NCBI RefSeq assembly: GCF_003234365.2
Contig: NZ_CP126260.1
Location: forward strand, 2,046,001 to 2,110,000
DNA: 64,000 bases
From: Curtobacterium sp. MCJR17_020
GTDB lineage: Bacteria > Actinomycetota > Actinomycetes > Actinomycetales > Microbacteriaceae
Reading direction: 5' to 3'
Made by a program: the position numbers and the translations under genes
Notes under the pieces: generated by a model
Databases searched by the model: none
Told to the model about the DNA's origin: nothing
Seen by the model: the letters and a program-made list of their open reading frames with translations, nothing else
Shown here: positions 31,500 to 40,034 of the stretch, piece after piece
How positions within the stretch are numbered: position 1 is the stretch's first letter
Layout: each line of letters starts with the position of its first letter

Positions 31500-33944
31500 T
31501 CAGACCGCGGCGTAGGCGACGATGCCGCGGCGCACCGCGTCGGTCGCACGTCGGGCGGTCTGGGCGAGGTCGTCGTCACCGGCGTTCCGGATCTGGTCGA
31601 GCAGGTCGATGACCTGCTTCGACCAGCGGACGAAGTCGCCGGCGGGCAGGTCGAGGGTGCGCAGGACGTCGTCGAGCGCCGAACCGGAGGCCCAGCGGAA
31701 CATGCCGACCGCCATCGCCGGGGTGGGCGGCACCGACCCGGCCAGACGGGCGTCGCGCTCGATGTCGTCGAGGCGCGACCAGATGGTCAGGGTGTCGTCG
31801 AGCGCCGGACGGAACGCGCCGCGCGGCAGTGCGTGCTCGGTGCCGGGGGCGTCGTCGCGACGGGGCTGGTAGATGATCGTCGCGGCCATCGCGGCGAGCT
31901 GCGCCGGCGTGAGGTCCTTCCAGACGCCCGCCTCGAGGCACTCGGCGACGAGCAGGTCACGGTCACCGTAGATGCGCTGCAGTCGGCGGCCGCCAGCGGC
32001 CACGGTGGCCTCGCCGTTGCCGGCGTCGACGAGGTAGCCGAGCTGCAGGAGCACGTCCGTGACCCGGTCGAACGTGGTCGCCACGGCACCGGTGCGGGAC
32101 CGGATCTGCTGGAGCAGCTTGTCGTTGACGCGCTTGAGCTTCCACCAGCGCTCCGCCCAACGAGCGTGCGCCTCGCGGTCGGGGCAGGCGTGGCAGGGGT
32201 GCCGCTGCATCTGTCGACGGACCGCCGTGATCGCGGCCTGCCGTTCCTGCCGCGCGCCGTGCGAGGCCTCGCGCCCACCGGGCACGTTCGTGCGCTCGAG
32301 GTCGGAGAGCTCGCGGCGGAGCGTCGAGTACTCGGTGAAGTCGCCGAGGTGGCACTGCATGGCCTCGCGGTAGCCCTCGAGGGACTCTTGCTGCGAGCGG
32401 ACCTTGCGGGCCAGGTCGACCACGGAGCGGTCGGCCTGGAACTGCGCGAACGAGGTCTCGAGGACCTCGCGCGTGCGCTGCCGCCCGAACTGCTCGATCA
32501 GGTTGACGGCCATGTTGTACGTCGGCTTGAACGACGAGTTCAACGGGTAGGTGCGTCGGCTGGCGAGCGAGGCGACGGCCTGCGGGTCGAGGCCGTCGGT
32601 CCACTGGATGACCGAGTGCCCCTCGACGTCGATGCCGCGGCGCCCGGCACGCCCGGTGAGCTGCGTGTACTCCCCCGGGGTGATCGGGACACGGGCCTCG
32701 CCGTTGAACTTCTCGAGCTTCTCGAGCACCACCGTGCGCGCGGGCATGTTCACACCGAGCGCCAGGGTCTCGGTGGCGAAGACGACCTTGAGCAGCTTGC
32801 GCTGGAAGAGGTTCTCCACCACTTCCTTGAACGCGGGGAGCATGCCGGCGTGGTGTGCGGCGACCCCGCGCTCGAGGCCCTCCAGGAACTCCCAGTACCC
32901 GAGGACGGCGAGGTCCTCGTCCGGAAGCGTGCGGCAGTGGTACTCCGCGGTCTCGCGGATCTCGTTGCGCTCCGGGACGGTGGTGAGCGACAGGCCGGAG
33001 CGCAGGACGTTCCGGACGCCCTGGTCACACCCGGCGCGGCTGAACACGAAGAAGATCGCGGGCAGCAACATCCGCTCGTCGAGCATGTGCGCGATGCGTT
33101 CGCGGTGCAGTTTCTCGGTACGCGGCCCACGGCGGTCGTGGTATCCCCCACGGCCTCGTCCGCCACGGTGGCCGCCGCCGTGCCGTTCGCTGCGTGAAGC
33201 ACCGCCGACCATGCGGAGCAGTTCCGGGTTGACGCGGTTCGTCGCCGCCGCACCACTGGAGTCGAACAGGTCGACCATCTTCGAGCCGACCAGGACGTGC
33301 TGCTCGAGCGGGACCGGGCGGTCTTCCGACACGATGACGTCGGTGTCCCCGCGGACGGCCTGCAGCCAGTCGCCGAACTCCTCCGCGTTGGAGACCGTGG
33401 CGCTGAGGGACACCAGCCGGACCTCGGTCGGCAGGTGCAGGATCACTTCTTCCCACACTGCACCGCGGAACCGGTCGGCCAGGTAGTGGACCTCGTCGAG
33501 GACGACCCAGGCCAGGTCGTCGAGCAGGTCGGAGTCGGCGTAGATCATGTTCCGCAGGACCTCGGTCGTCATCACGACGACCCGCGCGCGCGGGTTCACG
33601 TTGGTGTCACCGGTGAGCAGGCCCACCTCGGACTCGCCGTAGACCTCGACCAGCTCGGCGTACTTCTGGTTGCTCAGGGCCTTCATCGGCGTCGTGTAGA
33701 ACACCTTCGCCGTCGGCTGCCGCATCGCCAGCCAGATCGCGAACTCGGCCACGATCGTCTTGCCGGCACCGGTCGGCGCGGCCACGAGGACGCTGCGGCC
33801 CTGGTCGAGTGCGTCGCACGCGGCGAACTGGAACGGGTCGAGGTCGAAGCGCAGGTCGGCGCGGAACAGCTCCAGGTTGCGGGAGCGGTTCCGGACCTTG
33901 GCGGCGGCGAAGCGCTCGGCCGCGCTGAGGTCCGCGCCCGTCAC
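31500..33944 (-). CDS. helY: HelY-type Ski2/Mtr4-like RNA helicase
   Basis: An 814-residue superfamily 2 helicase of the Ski2/Mtr4 type found throughout actinobacteria and thought to act on RNA. Motifs in order: Walker A APTGAGKT, Ia TTPMKALSNQK, DEVH with LADRFRGAVWEE, SATVSNAEEFG, and motif VI QLTGRAGRRGID. A Gly/Arg/His-rich insert (about residues 265-290) separates the two helicase halves, and the C-terminus matches a DSHCT domain. The GTG start overlaps the tatC stop by four bases, so the much longer upstream frame is not used. Confidence 0.93.
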   Translation of the reverse strand: MTGADLSAAERFAAAKVRNRSRNLELFRADLRFDLDPFQFAACDALDQGRSVLVAAPTGAGKTIVAEFAIWLAMRQPTAKVFYTTPMKALSNQKYAELVEVYGESEVGLLTGDTNVNPRARVVVMTTEVLRNMIYADSDLLDDLAWVVLDEVHYLADRFRGAVWEEVILHLPTEVRLVSLSATVSNAEEFGDWLQAVRGDTDVIVSEDRPVPLEQHVLVGSKMVDLFDSSGAAATNRVNPELLRMVGGASRSERHGGGHRGGRGRGGYHDRRGPRTEKLHRERIAHMLDERMLLPAIFFVFSRAGCDQGVRNVLRSGLSLTTVPERNEIRETAEYHCRTLPDEDLAVLGYWEFLEGLERGVAAHHAGMLPAFKEVVENLFQRKLLKVVFATETLALGVNMPARTVVLEKLEKFNGEARVPITPGEYTQLTGRAGRRGIDVEGHSVIQWTDGLDPQAVASLASRRTYPLNSSFKPTYNMAVNLIEQFGRQRTREVLETSFAQFQADRSVVDLARKVRSQQESLEGYREAMQCHLGDFTEYSTLRRELSDLERTNVPGGREASHGARQERQAAITAVRRQMQRHPCHACPDREAHARWAERWWKLKRVNDKLLQQIRSRTGAVATTFDRVTDVLLQLGYLVDAGNGEATVAAGGRRLQRIYGDRDLLVAECLEAGVWKDLTPAQLAAMAATIIYQPRRDDAPGTEHALPRGAFRPALDDTLTIWSRLDDIERDARLAGSVPPTPAMAVGMFRWASGSALDDVLRTLDLPAGDFVRWSKQVIDLLDQIRNAGDDDLAQTARRATDAVRRGIVAYAAV

Positions 33945-34762
33945 AGGCCGTACTCTTCGTCGAGCTTGGCCTGCTTCTTCGCCACCCTGCGGTCGTGGAA
34001 CCAGGCCACGACGCACGCGGCGATGTAGAGCACCACCATCGGGACGGCCAGCAGGAACATCGAGATGACGTCGGCGCTCGGCGTGACGATCGCGCAGAAG
34101 ACCAGGATGCACAGGATCGCGATGCGCCAGGACTTGATGATCGCCGCCGCCGACAGGACGCCGACGAAGTTCAGCAGCACGATGAAGACCGGCAGCACGA
34201 ACGCGATGCCGACCGCGACGATGAGCTTGATGACGAAGTCGTAGTACGCCTTCGCGTCGACGATCGAGGTGTCCTGGCTCGACACGAAGCTGCCGAGGAT
34301 GCCCACCACGTGGGGCAGGATGTACCACCCGAAGTAGCACCCGGCGAAGAACAGCGGGATCGCGGTGCCGAGGAAGCCCCACACGTACTGCTTCTCGCGC
34401 CGCACCAGGGCGGGCACGATGAACGCCCAGATCTGGTAGAGCCAGACCGGGCTGGCGATGACGATGCCGATCGTGATCGCGATCTGCAGCTTGAGGTCGA
34501 ACGCACCCGTGATCATCGGGAAGTTCAGCTCGGCCGTGTGGCCGCCGACCTTGGCGAGCTCGGCAACCGGTGCCCGGAGCGAGTCCAGCACGAACGGGGT
34601 GAGGAACCATCCACCGACCGCCGCGATGACCACGGCGATCACTGCGCGGAACAGGCGGTTGCGCAGCTCGATGAGGTGCTGCCCGAGCGACATGCGGCCT
34701 TCGGCGTCGTTGTCACGGCGCCCTTGCCGCCTCGCTCGCCCGCGCGCGGTCGTCGAAGCCAT
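33941..34762 (-). CDS. tatC: Sec-independent protein translocase TatC
   Basis: Six-helix core receptor of the twin-arginine translocase, 273 residues, which binds twin-arginine signal peptides. Visible are the N-terminal MSLGQHLIELRNRLFRA, the FxxP-type LNFPMITGAFDLKLQIAI, LYQIWAFIVPAL and the end motif CAIVTPSADVISMFLLAVPM. The ATG is at 34762. The four-base overlap with helY is typical. The expected tatA gene is not present upstream. Confidence 0.96.
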   Translation of the reverse strand: MASTTARGRARRQGRRDNDAEGRMSLGQHLIELRNRLFRAVIAVVIAAVGGWFLTPFVLDSLRAPVAELAKVGGHTAELNFPMITGAFDLKLQIAITIGIVIASPVWLYQIWAFIVPALVRREKQYVWGFLGTAIPLFFAGCYFGWYILPHVVGILGSFVSSQDTSIVDAKAYYDFVIKLIVAVGIAFVLPVFIVLLNFVGVLSAAAIIKSWRIAILCILVFCAIVTPSADVISMFLLAVPMVVLYIAACVVAWFHDRRVAKKQAKLDEEYGL

Positions 34763-34845
34763 GGGTCGATCCTACGGGGTGGGGGCCGACAGTTCGGCGC
34801 GCTCCGTGCGAACGCACATGCAGGAGCGGTCGGCGGGGCGGTCAG

Positions 34846-34871
34846 CCGCGTCGGTCGGCCGCGTCGGTCGG
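34846..34871. repeat. 13-bp tandem duplication in the tatC-pafC gap
   Basis: CCGCGTCGGTCGG occurs twice in direct succession (34846-34858, 34859-34871). It lies in the 121-base gap between pafC and tatC, the position where tatA is usually found. The gap encodes no hydrophobic helix in any frame. Confidence 0.6.
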
Positions 34872-34883
34872 CGAGCGGCTGCG

Positions 34884-35855
34884 TCAGCCGGCGGCGAGGG
34901 CGGCGGCGGCGAAGTCCCGCACCGCGTCCCGCGCTGCGGGCGGGTCGAGCACCACGGCACGGCCGGGCAGCCCCGCGACGAGCCGGACCACGCCGTCGAA
35001 GCCGTTCGACGCCGCGAGCCGGATGCGCACGCGCGCCTCGGCGTCGGGAGCGTCCGCGGTGTCGGCGAGGAAGTCGGCCACGAGCGGCAGCGACGACGAG
35101 TCGAGCTCGACGGTGACGATGACGTCCTCTGCCGACTGCTGGAACAGCGTGTCCGGGATCACCACCTGGTCGGCCGACTTCTCCACCGCACGGTCGTCGA
35201 CCCGTGCACCGGACATCCGGTCGAGGCGGAAGGTCCGGAGCGCCTGCCGGTCGAGGTCCCAGGCGCGGAGGTACCAGTCGGTGTCGATCGACTCGACGCG
35301 CAGCGGGTCGACCCGGCGGGTGCCGCCCTGGGTGCGCGGACCGGCGTACTCGAAGGACAAGCCGCGGCCGTCGGCCATCGCACGACGGATCGTGGCGAGG
35401 GCGACGTCGTGCAGGTCCTGACCGACCGCGACCGTCGACGCGGCACCGCCGGCACCGCGCGACAGCTTCGCCATGAGTGCTCGGATGGCGTCGCGATCAG
35501 CGGCCTCGGGCAGCGCGGAGAGGTACTGCAGCCCGGCGATGAGCGCAGAAGCTTCTCGCGCGGACAGCCGGGGCGAGTCGTCGATCGCGACGAGGTTCGT
35601 CAGGACGATCATCTCGTTCTGGTCGAAGTCGTCCCAGGCGATGTCGAACAGGTCGCCGTGCTGGTACTGCATCGTCTCGCCGGGGACCCCCGACACCGCG
35701 ATGAGCTCCACGGCGCGGCGGATGCGGGCCTCGGGGACGCCGAAGTGGCGCGCGGCCTCGGCCACGGAGACGCGCTCGCGGTCGATCAGGTACGGCACCA
35801 GGGCGAGCAGGAACGCGAGCTTGTCCTGCGCCTGCAGGGGTTGGGCGTCAGCCAC
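34884..35855 (-). CDS. pafC: WYL-domain transcriptional regulator PafC
   Basis: A 323-residue partner of PafB; together the PafBC heterodimer activates DNA damage genes independently of LexA in actinobacteria. The N-terminal winged helix is visible as LPYLIDRERVSVAEAARHFGVPEARIRRAVELI-type sequence, followed by the WYL region (GLSFEYAGP, TDWYLRAWDLDRQALRTFRLDRMSG). The GTG at 35855 overlaps the pafB stop by eight bases. It is usually followed by tatA, absent here. Confidence 0.92.
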   Translation of the reverse strand: MADAQPLQAQDKLAFLLALVPYLIDRERVSVAEAARHFGVPEARIRRAVELIAVSGVPGETMQYQHGDLFDIAWDDFDQNEMIVLTNLVAIDDSPRLSAREASALIAGLQYLSALPEAADRDAIRALMAKLSRGAGGAASTVAVGQDLHDVALATIRRAMADGRGLSFEYAGPRTQGGTRRVDPLRVESIDTDWYLRAWDLDRQALRTFRLDRMSGARVDDRAVEKSADQVVIPDTLFQQSAEDVIVTVELDSSSLPLVADFLADTADAPDAEARVRIRLAASNGFDGVVRLVAGLPGRAVVLDPPAARDAVRDFAAAALAAG

Positions 35856-36879
35856 GGGCGGACTCCTCTCCGTCGCTGTGGTCGCGCACGAGCGCACGGA
35901 GCCGCTCGACGACGCGCAGCCGCAGGTCCTCCGGCTCGAGCACCCGGACCTCGGGTCCGAACGCCGCGAGTTCCTCGGCCAGGATCTGCGGGTCGACGTG
36001 GTGCAGCACGAGTGCGCCGTCGGCGTCGGTCTCGGTGTCACGACGGCGGGCGAGCCGCCGCTCGGCGTCGGAGCCGGGGGTCACCGCGATGCGCGCCGTG
36101 CGGGCGGACCAGATCCGTTCGAGCTCGGCGAGCGTGCGCTCCCCCGCGCCCACCGGGGCGGTGTGCTGCCCGACGTCGTACTGCGTGACCGGTCCGACGA
36201 TGCGTGAGAGCAGGTAGTTCTTGTCCGAGTCCGTGGCGAACTCGTGTGCGGCGAGCATCCAGCGGCCGCCGTGCTGCACGAGGGCGAGCGGGGCGACCTC
36301 GCGACGACGGGCCTCGTGCTGGCCCGGGGTGATGTAGTCGAACCGGACGGCGGCACCGCGGTCGAGGGCGGAGCGGAGCGGCTCGAACGCTGCGTCGCGG
36401 GCCCGGAGTCGCGGGGCGTACGCGTCGACGCCGAGCTGGAGTGCGCCGTCGTCGTCCTCGGAGCCCGCGGACCGCACCTTCAGCAGCCCGCGACGTGAGT
36501 CAGCGGACAGGGCGCCTTCGCGCCAGGCCATGGCGGCCAGCGACAGCAGGGCGGACTCGTCCGGGGTGAAGCGGACGTCGACGGGCAGGTCGTACTCGCC
36601 CTTCGGGATCCGGTAGCGCAGCGTCTGGTTGTTGCCGGCGGCACCCGGCGTCTCGATGGTCTCGAGCGGGATGCCGAGCTCGCGGACGTCGTCCTTGTCA
36701 CGCTCGAACTGCCGCTCGAGCGAGGCGTTGTCCCCACCCGGCGTGAACCGCTGGCGGTAGCCCTGCACGTTGGTCAGGATCTCCGCCTTGGTCAGCCCGG
36801 ACTCCGTCGAGAGCAGCGCGAGCACGAGGCTGAACAGCCGCTCCTCTGCGGGCACACGGGGCACACGGGTCGCTGGCAC
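35848..36879 (-). CDS. pafB: WYL-domain transcriptional regulator PafB
   Basis: A 343-residue activator of the mycobacterial-type DNA damage response, acting with PafC. The helix-turn-helix is in the first 80 residues (ERLFSLVLALLSTESGLTKAEIL, ERQFERDKDDVRELGIPLE) and the WYL domain in the centre (AVRFDYITPGQHEARRREVAPLALVQHGGRWMLAAHE). The start is a GTG at 36879 with AGGA upstream. It overlaps pafC by eight bases. Confidence 0.92.
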   Translation of the reverse strand: MPATRVPRVPAEERLFSLVLALLSTESGLTKAEILTNVQGYRQRFTPGGDNASLERQFERDKDDVRELGIPLETIETPGAAGNNQTLRYRIPKGEYDLPVDVRFTPDESALLSLAAMAWREGALSADSRRGLLKVRSAGSEDDDGALQLGVDAYAPRLRARDAAFEPLRSALDRGAAVRFDYITPGQHEARRREVAPLALVQHGGRWMLAAHEFATDSDKNYLLSRIVGPVTQYDVGQHTAPVGAGERTLAELERIWSARTARIAVTPGSDAERRLARRRDTETDADGALVLHHVDPQILAEELAAFGPEVRVLEPEDLRLRVVERLRALVRDHSDGEESARG

Positions 36880-36950
36880 GAGGCGATCCTACGGCAGCGC
36901 GGGTGCACCGGAGTGCACCCGCGCCGCGGTCGGTGGACGGTGTGGGAGCG

Positions 36951-37877
36951 TCAGCTCGACATCGCTCCGAGCACGTCGATGACGTACGCGTAGGCGGTGC
37001 CCTGCTGGTTCACGACGGCCAGGACCTGGTCGCCGACGTGCTGCCCGACGATGGCGTTGCGAACGCCCTCGTCGACCTGCCCCTTGGTGAGCGGCACGGT
37101 CTGCGCACCCGAGCCGTCGGTCCAGCTGGAGCCGGCAACGGACGGGTCAGCGCCCCACGTCACGGCGGTGTACTTGATGACCGCGGTGTCCTTGGCGGAG
37201 AGCACGCGACCGGACCCCTTGCGGAGCAGGTGCGTCTCGTTCGACTTCGGCGCGTTCCACGACGGGATCGTGATGCCGGGGGCACCGGACGGTGCGAGCA
37301 CGACGGCGGGCATCTTGTCGCCGGCGAGCTGCGGAGTGCCGGTCGCGCGGGCGTCGAAGGCCCGCTTGACGTCGATGACGGCGATGACGGCGTCCTCGGT
37401 CTTCGTCGACGAGCCGCTGTCGGTGGTCGCGCTGGTGTCCGAGCTGCTGAGGGCGCTCTTCGGCAGCGCGACGGCCAGGCGGTCGCCGACCTGCGCGCAC
37501 TCGAGCGACTCGCCGAGGGCGCCGTAGTTGCTCGCCCCGGCGGTGATCGGGGCCGTCTGCCCGGAGTACCCGCTGGTCTGGGCGACCTCGCCGGTGGCAC
37601 CGTCGACGAGCGTGTACTCGATCAGGACGGGCGTGCCGTCGTCGATGGTGCGGCCGTCGCCCTGCTTCAGGACGGAGACCTGCGTGCCCTTCGTGGTGAG
37701 TCCGCTCGGGATCGACACCTTCGGCTCCTTGCCGAACGCGCCGGTGGCGGTCACCGCTTCGGAGGCCGCACCGGGTGCGGCGCAGCTCGAGGGGGTGGTG
37801 CCGGCGCCGTTCGAGGCGCACGCCGTGAGCGACGCCACGAGACCGATGGTGACCAGGAGTGCGGGGATGGTGCGCAC
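36951..37877 (-). CDS. FKBP-type peptidyl-prolyl isomerase lipoprotein
   Basis: A 308-residue lipoprotein with two FKBP-like halves. The lipobox LTAC places the lipidated cysteine at residue 20. The first half (about 50-170) has QGDGRTIDDGTPVLIEYTLVD, the second (about 200-305) has RKGSGRVLSAKDTAVIKYTAVTW and EGVRNAIVGQHVGDQVLAVV, the latter being the better preserved domain. It probably helps fold proteins outside the membrane. The GTG at 37877 has AAGAGGG just upstream; the longer upstream frame crosses the trmI end. Confidence 0.87.
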   Translation of the reverse strand: MRTIPALLVTIGLVASLTACASNGAGTTPSSCAAPGAASEAVTATGAFGKEPKVSIPSGLTTKGTQVSVLKQGDGRTIDDGTPVLIEYTLVDGATGEVAQTSGYSGQTAPITAGASNYGALGESLECAQVGDRLAVALPKSALSSSDTSATTDSGSSTKTEDAVIAVIDVKRAFDARATGTPQLAGDKMPAVVLAPSGAPGITIPSWNAPKSNETHLLRKGSGRVLSAKDTAVIKYTAVTWGADPSVAGSSWTDGSGAQTVPLTKGQVDEGVRNAIVGQHVGDQVLAVVNQQGTAYAYVIDVLGAMSS

Positions 37878-37920
37878 GGACCCTCTTTCCGTTCGATGCA
37901 GGACGGGCACGTCCGTCAGC

Positions 37921-39075
37921 CTACCGTTCGCCGTCGGTCGGCTCGGACCCGTCGCTGACCGACTCGGACGCGTCGCTGACCGGCTCGGACCCCTCGGCAG
38001 CAGCGGCTGCGGACCCGGCCTCGGCAGCAGCGGCTGCGGACCCGGCCTCGGCAGCGGCGACCTTGCGGGCCTGCGCCGCCGACTGCCGCGCGACCTTGCG
38101 GAGCTTCTTGTCGCTCGTCGCGCGCTCGCCCACGGCACCGGGGGTCCAGGCCTCGATGTCCTCGTCGGAGAACTCGACCTTGCCCGCGCGGCGCTTCAGG
38201 TTCGGCAGGACGGTGCCGTCGGCGAGACGTCGGGCCGTGATGAGGAACCCGGTGTGCCCGACCATGCGGTGGTCCGGTCGGACGGCGAGCCCCTCGACGT
38301 GCCAGGTACGCACCAGGGTCTCGCTCGGCATCGGGTCGGTGAAGCGGCCGGTGTCGCGCAGGGCCTCGGCCGTGCGGGACAGCTGGGTGACGGTCGCGAC
38401 GTAGCAGACGATGAGTCCGCCGGGCACGAGTGCGTCGGCGGCGGCGTCGACGCACTCCCACGGCGCGAGCATGTCGAGCACGACGCGGTCGACGCTCTGC
38501 CCCTGGACCGCGCCGGGCAGCTCCTCGACCAGGTCACCGACGGTCACCGACCAGTTGTCCGGGACGGCGCCGAGGAACGTGCCGACGTTGCCCTGCGCGA
38601 TCGCGGCGAACTCCTCGCGACGCTCGAACGACTGCAGCTGCCCCGTCGGACCGATCGCCCGCAGCAGGAACAGGGAGAGGGCACCGGAACCGACGCCCGC
38701 CTCGACCACCCGGGCGCCCGGGAAGACGTCCGCGAACGCCACGATCTGGGCGGCGTCCTTCGGGTAGACGATGGCCGCACCACGCGGCATCGACATCACG
38801 TAGTCGTTGAGCAGCGGACGGAGCGCCAGGTACTCGTCGCCCGTGCTGGCACGGATCACCGAGCCGTCGGGCTGGCCGATGACGTCGTCGTGCCGGAGGA
38901 CCCCGCGGTGCGTGTGGTACTCGCCGGCGGTCTCGAGGGACAGCGTCGTGAGCTTGCCCTTCGGGCCGGTGAGCTGCACGCGGTCGCCGGCCCGGAACGG
39001 GCCACGCGGGGGCGTGTGGGGTGCGCCTCCGGCGGTGTGCGGCAGGGCCGCTGTCGGGTCGTCGGTGTGGCTCAT
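37921..39075 (-). CDS. trmI: tRNA (adenine-58-N1)-methyltransferase TrmI
   Basis: Class I methyltransferase that makes m1A58 in the tRNA T-loop. The 384-residue protein has an N-terminal beta domain (GDRVQLTGPKGKLTTLSLETAGEYHTHRG), then the AdoMet site VVEAGVGSGALSLFLLRAIGPTG and VDRVVLDMLAPWECV. The last about 45 residues are a low-complexity Ala/Glu/Gly/Ser tail with an imperfect internal repeat and an acidic end, absent from typical 280-residue members. The ATG overlaps the preceding HAD gene stop by four bases (ATGA). Confidence 0.92.
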   Translation of the reverse strand: MSHTDDPTAALPHTAGGAPHTPPRGPFRAGDRVQLTGPKGKLTTLSLETAGEYHTHRGVLRHDDVIGQPDGSVIRASTGDEYLALRPLLNDYVMSMPRGAAIVYPKDAAQIVAFADVFPGARVVEAGVGSGALSLFLLRAIGPTGQLQSFERREEFAAIAQGNVGTFLGAVPDNWSVTVGDLVEELPGAVQGQSVDRVVLDMLAPWECVDAAADALVPGGLIVCYVATVTQLSRTAEALRDTGRFTDPMPSETLVRTWHVEGLAVRPDHRMVGHTGFLITARRLADGTVLPNLKRRAGKVEFSDEDIEAWTPGAVGERATSDKKLRKVARQSAAQARKVAAAEAGSAAAAAEAGSAAAAAEGSEPVSDASESVSDGSEPTDGER

Positions 39076-39830
39076 CGGGTGACTCCCTCGGTGTCCGCAG
39101 CGTGCGCCGGGTCAGGAGCCGGGCCTCCCGTCACGGCAGCGCGTGCGGCCAGCGCCGGCGTCGTCAACTCGACCAGGCGGGCGACGTCGACACCCGACAG
39201 GGTGGTCAGGTGCACGTCACCGCCGGCGATCTCGGACAGCGGGACGATGTGCTCCACGGCGACCGTGACGGCGCCGGAGGCGACGGCCGAGGCGACGCCG
39301 GTGGCGGAGTCCTCGATCGCGACGCACGCGGTCGGCTCGACGCCGAGCTGGGCGGCGGCGGAGAGGTACGCGTCCGGGAACGGCTTCGGACGGTCGACGT
39401 CGTCTCCGGCCACGACGACGCGGAACCCGCGCTCGCCCAGTGCCTCGGCGGCGACGAGTGCCATCTTGCGGCGGGACATCGTCACCAGCGCGGTGGGGAT
39501 GCCGCGGGCGTGGAGCTCCTCGACGAGTTCGCGGGCACCCGGGCGCCACGGCAGCTCACCTGCGCGCAGGTGCTCCATCACGTAGTCGGTCATCCACTGG
39601 ATGATCTCCTCGACCTCCATGTCGACGCCCTTGGCGCGCAGGAGCTCGCCGGAGCGCTCGAGGCCGGAACCGACCAGGGACAGGCCGTCCTCGTGGGTCC
39701 ACTCGGCGCCGTAGCGGTTCGTCAGGTCGACCTGGGAGCGCTGCCAGATCGGCTCGGTGTCGATGATCGTGCCGTCCATGTCCCACAGCACGGCTGCGGG
39801 CGGGACGAGGGCAGGAGGATGCGCGGTCAC
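39072..39830 (-). CDS. HAD-family phosphatase
   Basis: A 252-residue haloacid dehalogenase-type hydrolase. The catalytic DMDGT (Asp17, Asp19), the threonine region TALVTMSRRK, and the C-terminal GDDVDRPKPFPDAYL and AIEDSATGVASA motifs are all present, with a helical cap domain inserted after motif I, as in beta-phosphoglucomutase-like phosphatases. Substrate unknown. The GTG at 39830 has no clear ribosome site. It overlaps trmI by four bases. Confidence 0.88.
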   Translation of the reverse strand: MTAHPPALVPPAAVLWDMDGTIIDTEPIWQRSQVDLTNRYGAEWTHEDGLSLVGSGLERSGELLRAKGVDMEVEEIIQWMTDYVMEHLRAGELPWRPGARELVEELHARGIPTALVTMSRRKMALVAAEALGERGFRVVVAGDDVDRPKPFPDAYLSAAAQLGVEPTACVAIEDSATGVASAVASGAVTVAVEHIVPLSEIAGGDVHLTTLSGVDVARLVELTTPALAARAAVTGGPAPDPAHAADTEGVTR

Positions 39831-39850
39831 GGGCGACGAGTCTACCGGGG

Positions 39851-39896
39851 CCGTGCGCCGCGGCGGGCGCGGGCCGTGCGCCGCGGCGGGCGCGGG
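39851..39896. repeat. 23-bp tandem duplication upstream of the HAD gene
   Basis: A GC-only-rich 23-base unit (CCGTGCGCCGCGGCGGGCGC plus GGG) is present twice without gap (39851-39873, 39874-39896). It lies in the 204-base divergent region between the HAD gene and the PAC2 gene; nothing else is recognisable there apart from the PAC2 ribosome site. Confidence 0.7.
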
Positions 39897-40034
39897 CCGC
39901 CTTGCCGTTCCGCTGGGCGCGGACGCGCATGCCCGCGGGCGTCGCCGGGGCCTACAGTGGATGCCTGCATCGTGTCCGGCCGGGTGCCTCGTCGTGCCCG
40001 CCCCGCTCCGCTCCACCACCAGGAGGTCCGCTCC

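Noticed and set aside
31480..31500. GGAGGCACGG sequence as another terminator hairpin
   Set aside because: There is no matching second arm; AGGAGG here is the ribosome site of lnt.
30461..31579. Second coding frame within lnt
   Set aside because: The product is Arg/Pro/Gly-rich with no motif and lies entirely inside lnt, which has an intact catalytic domain.
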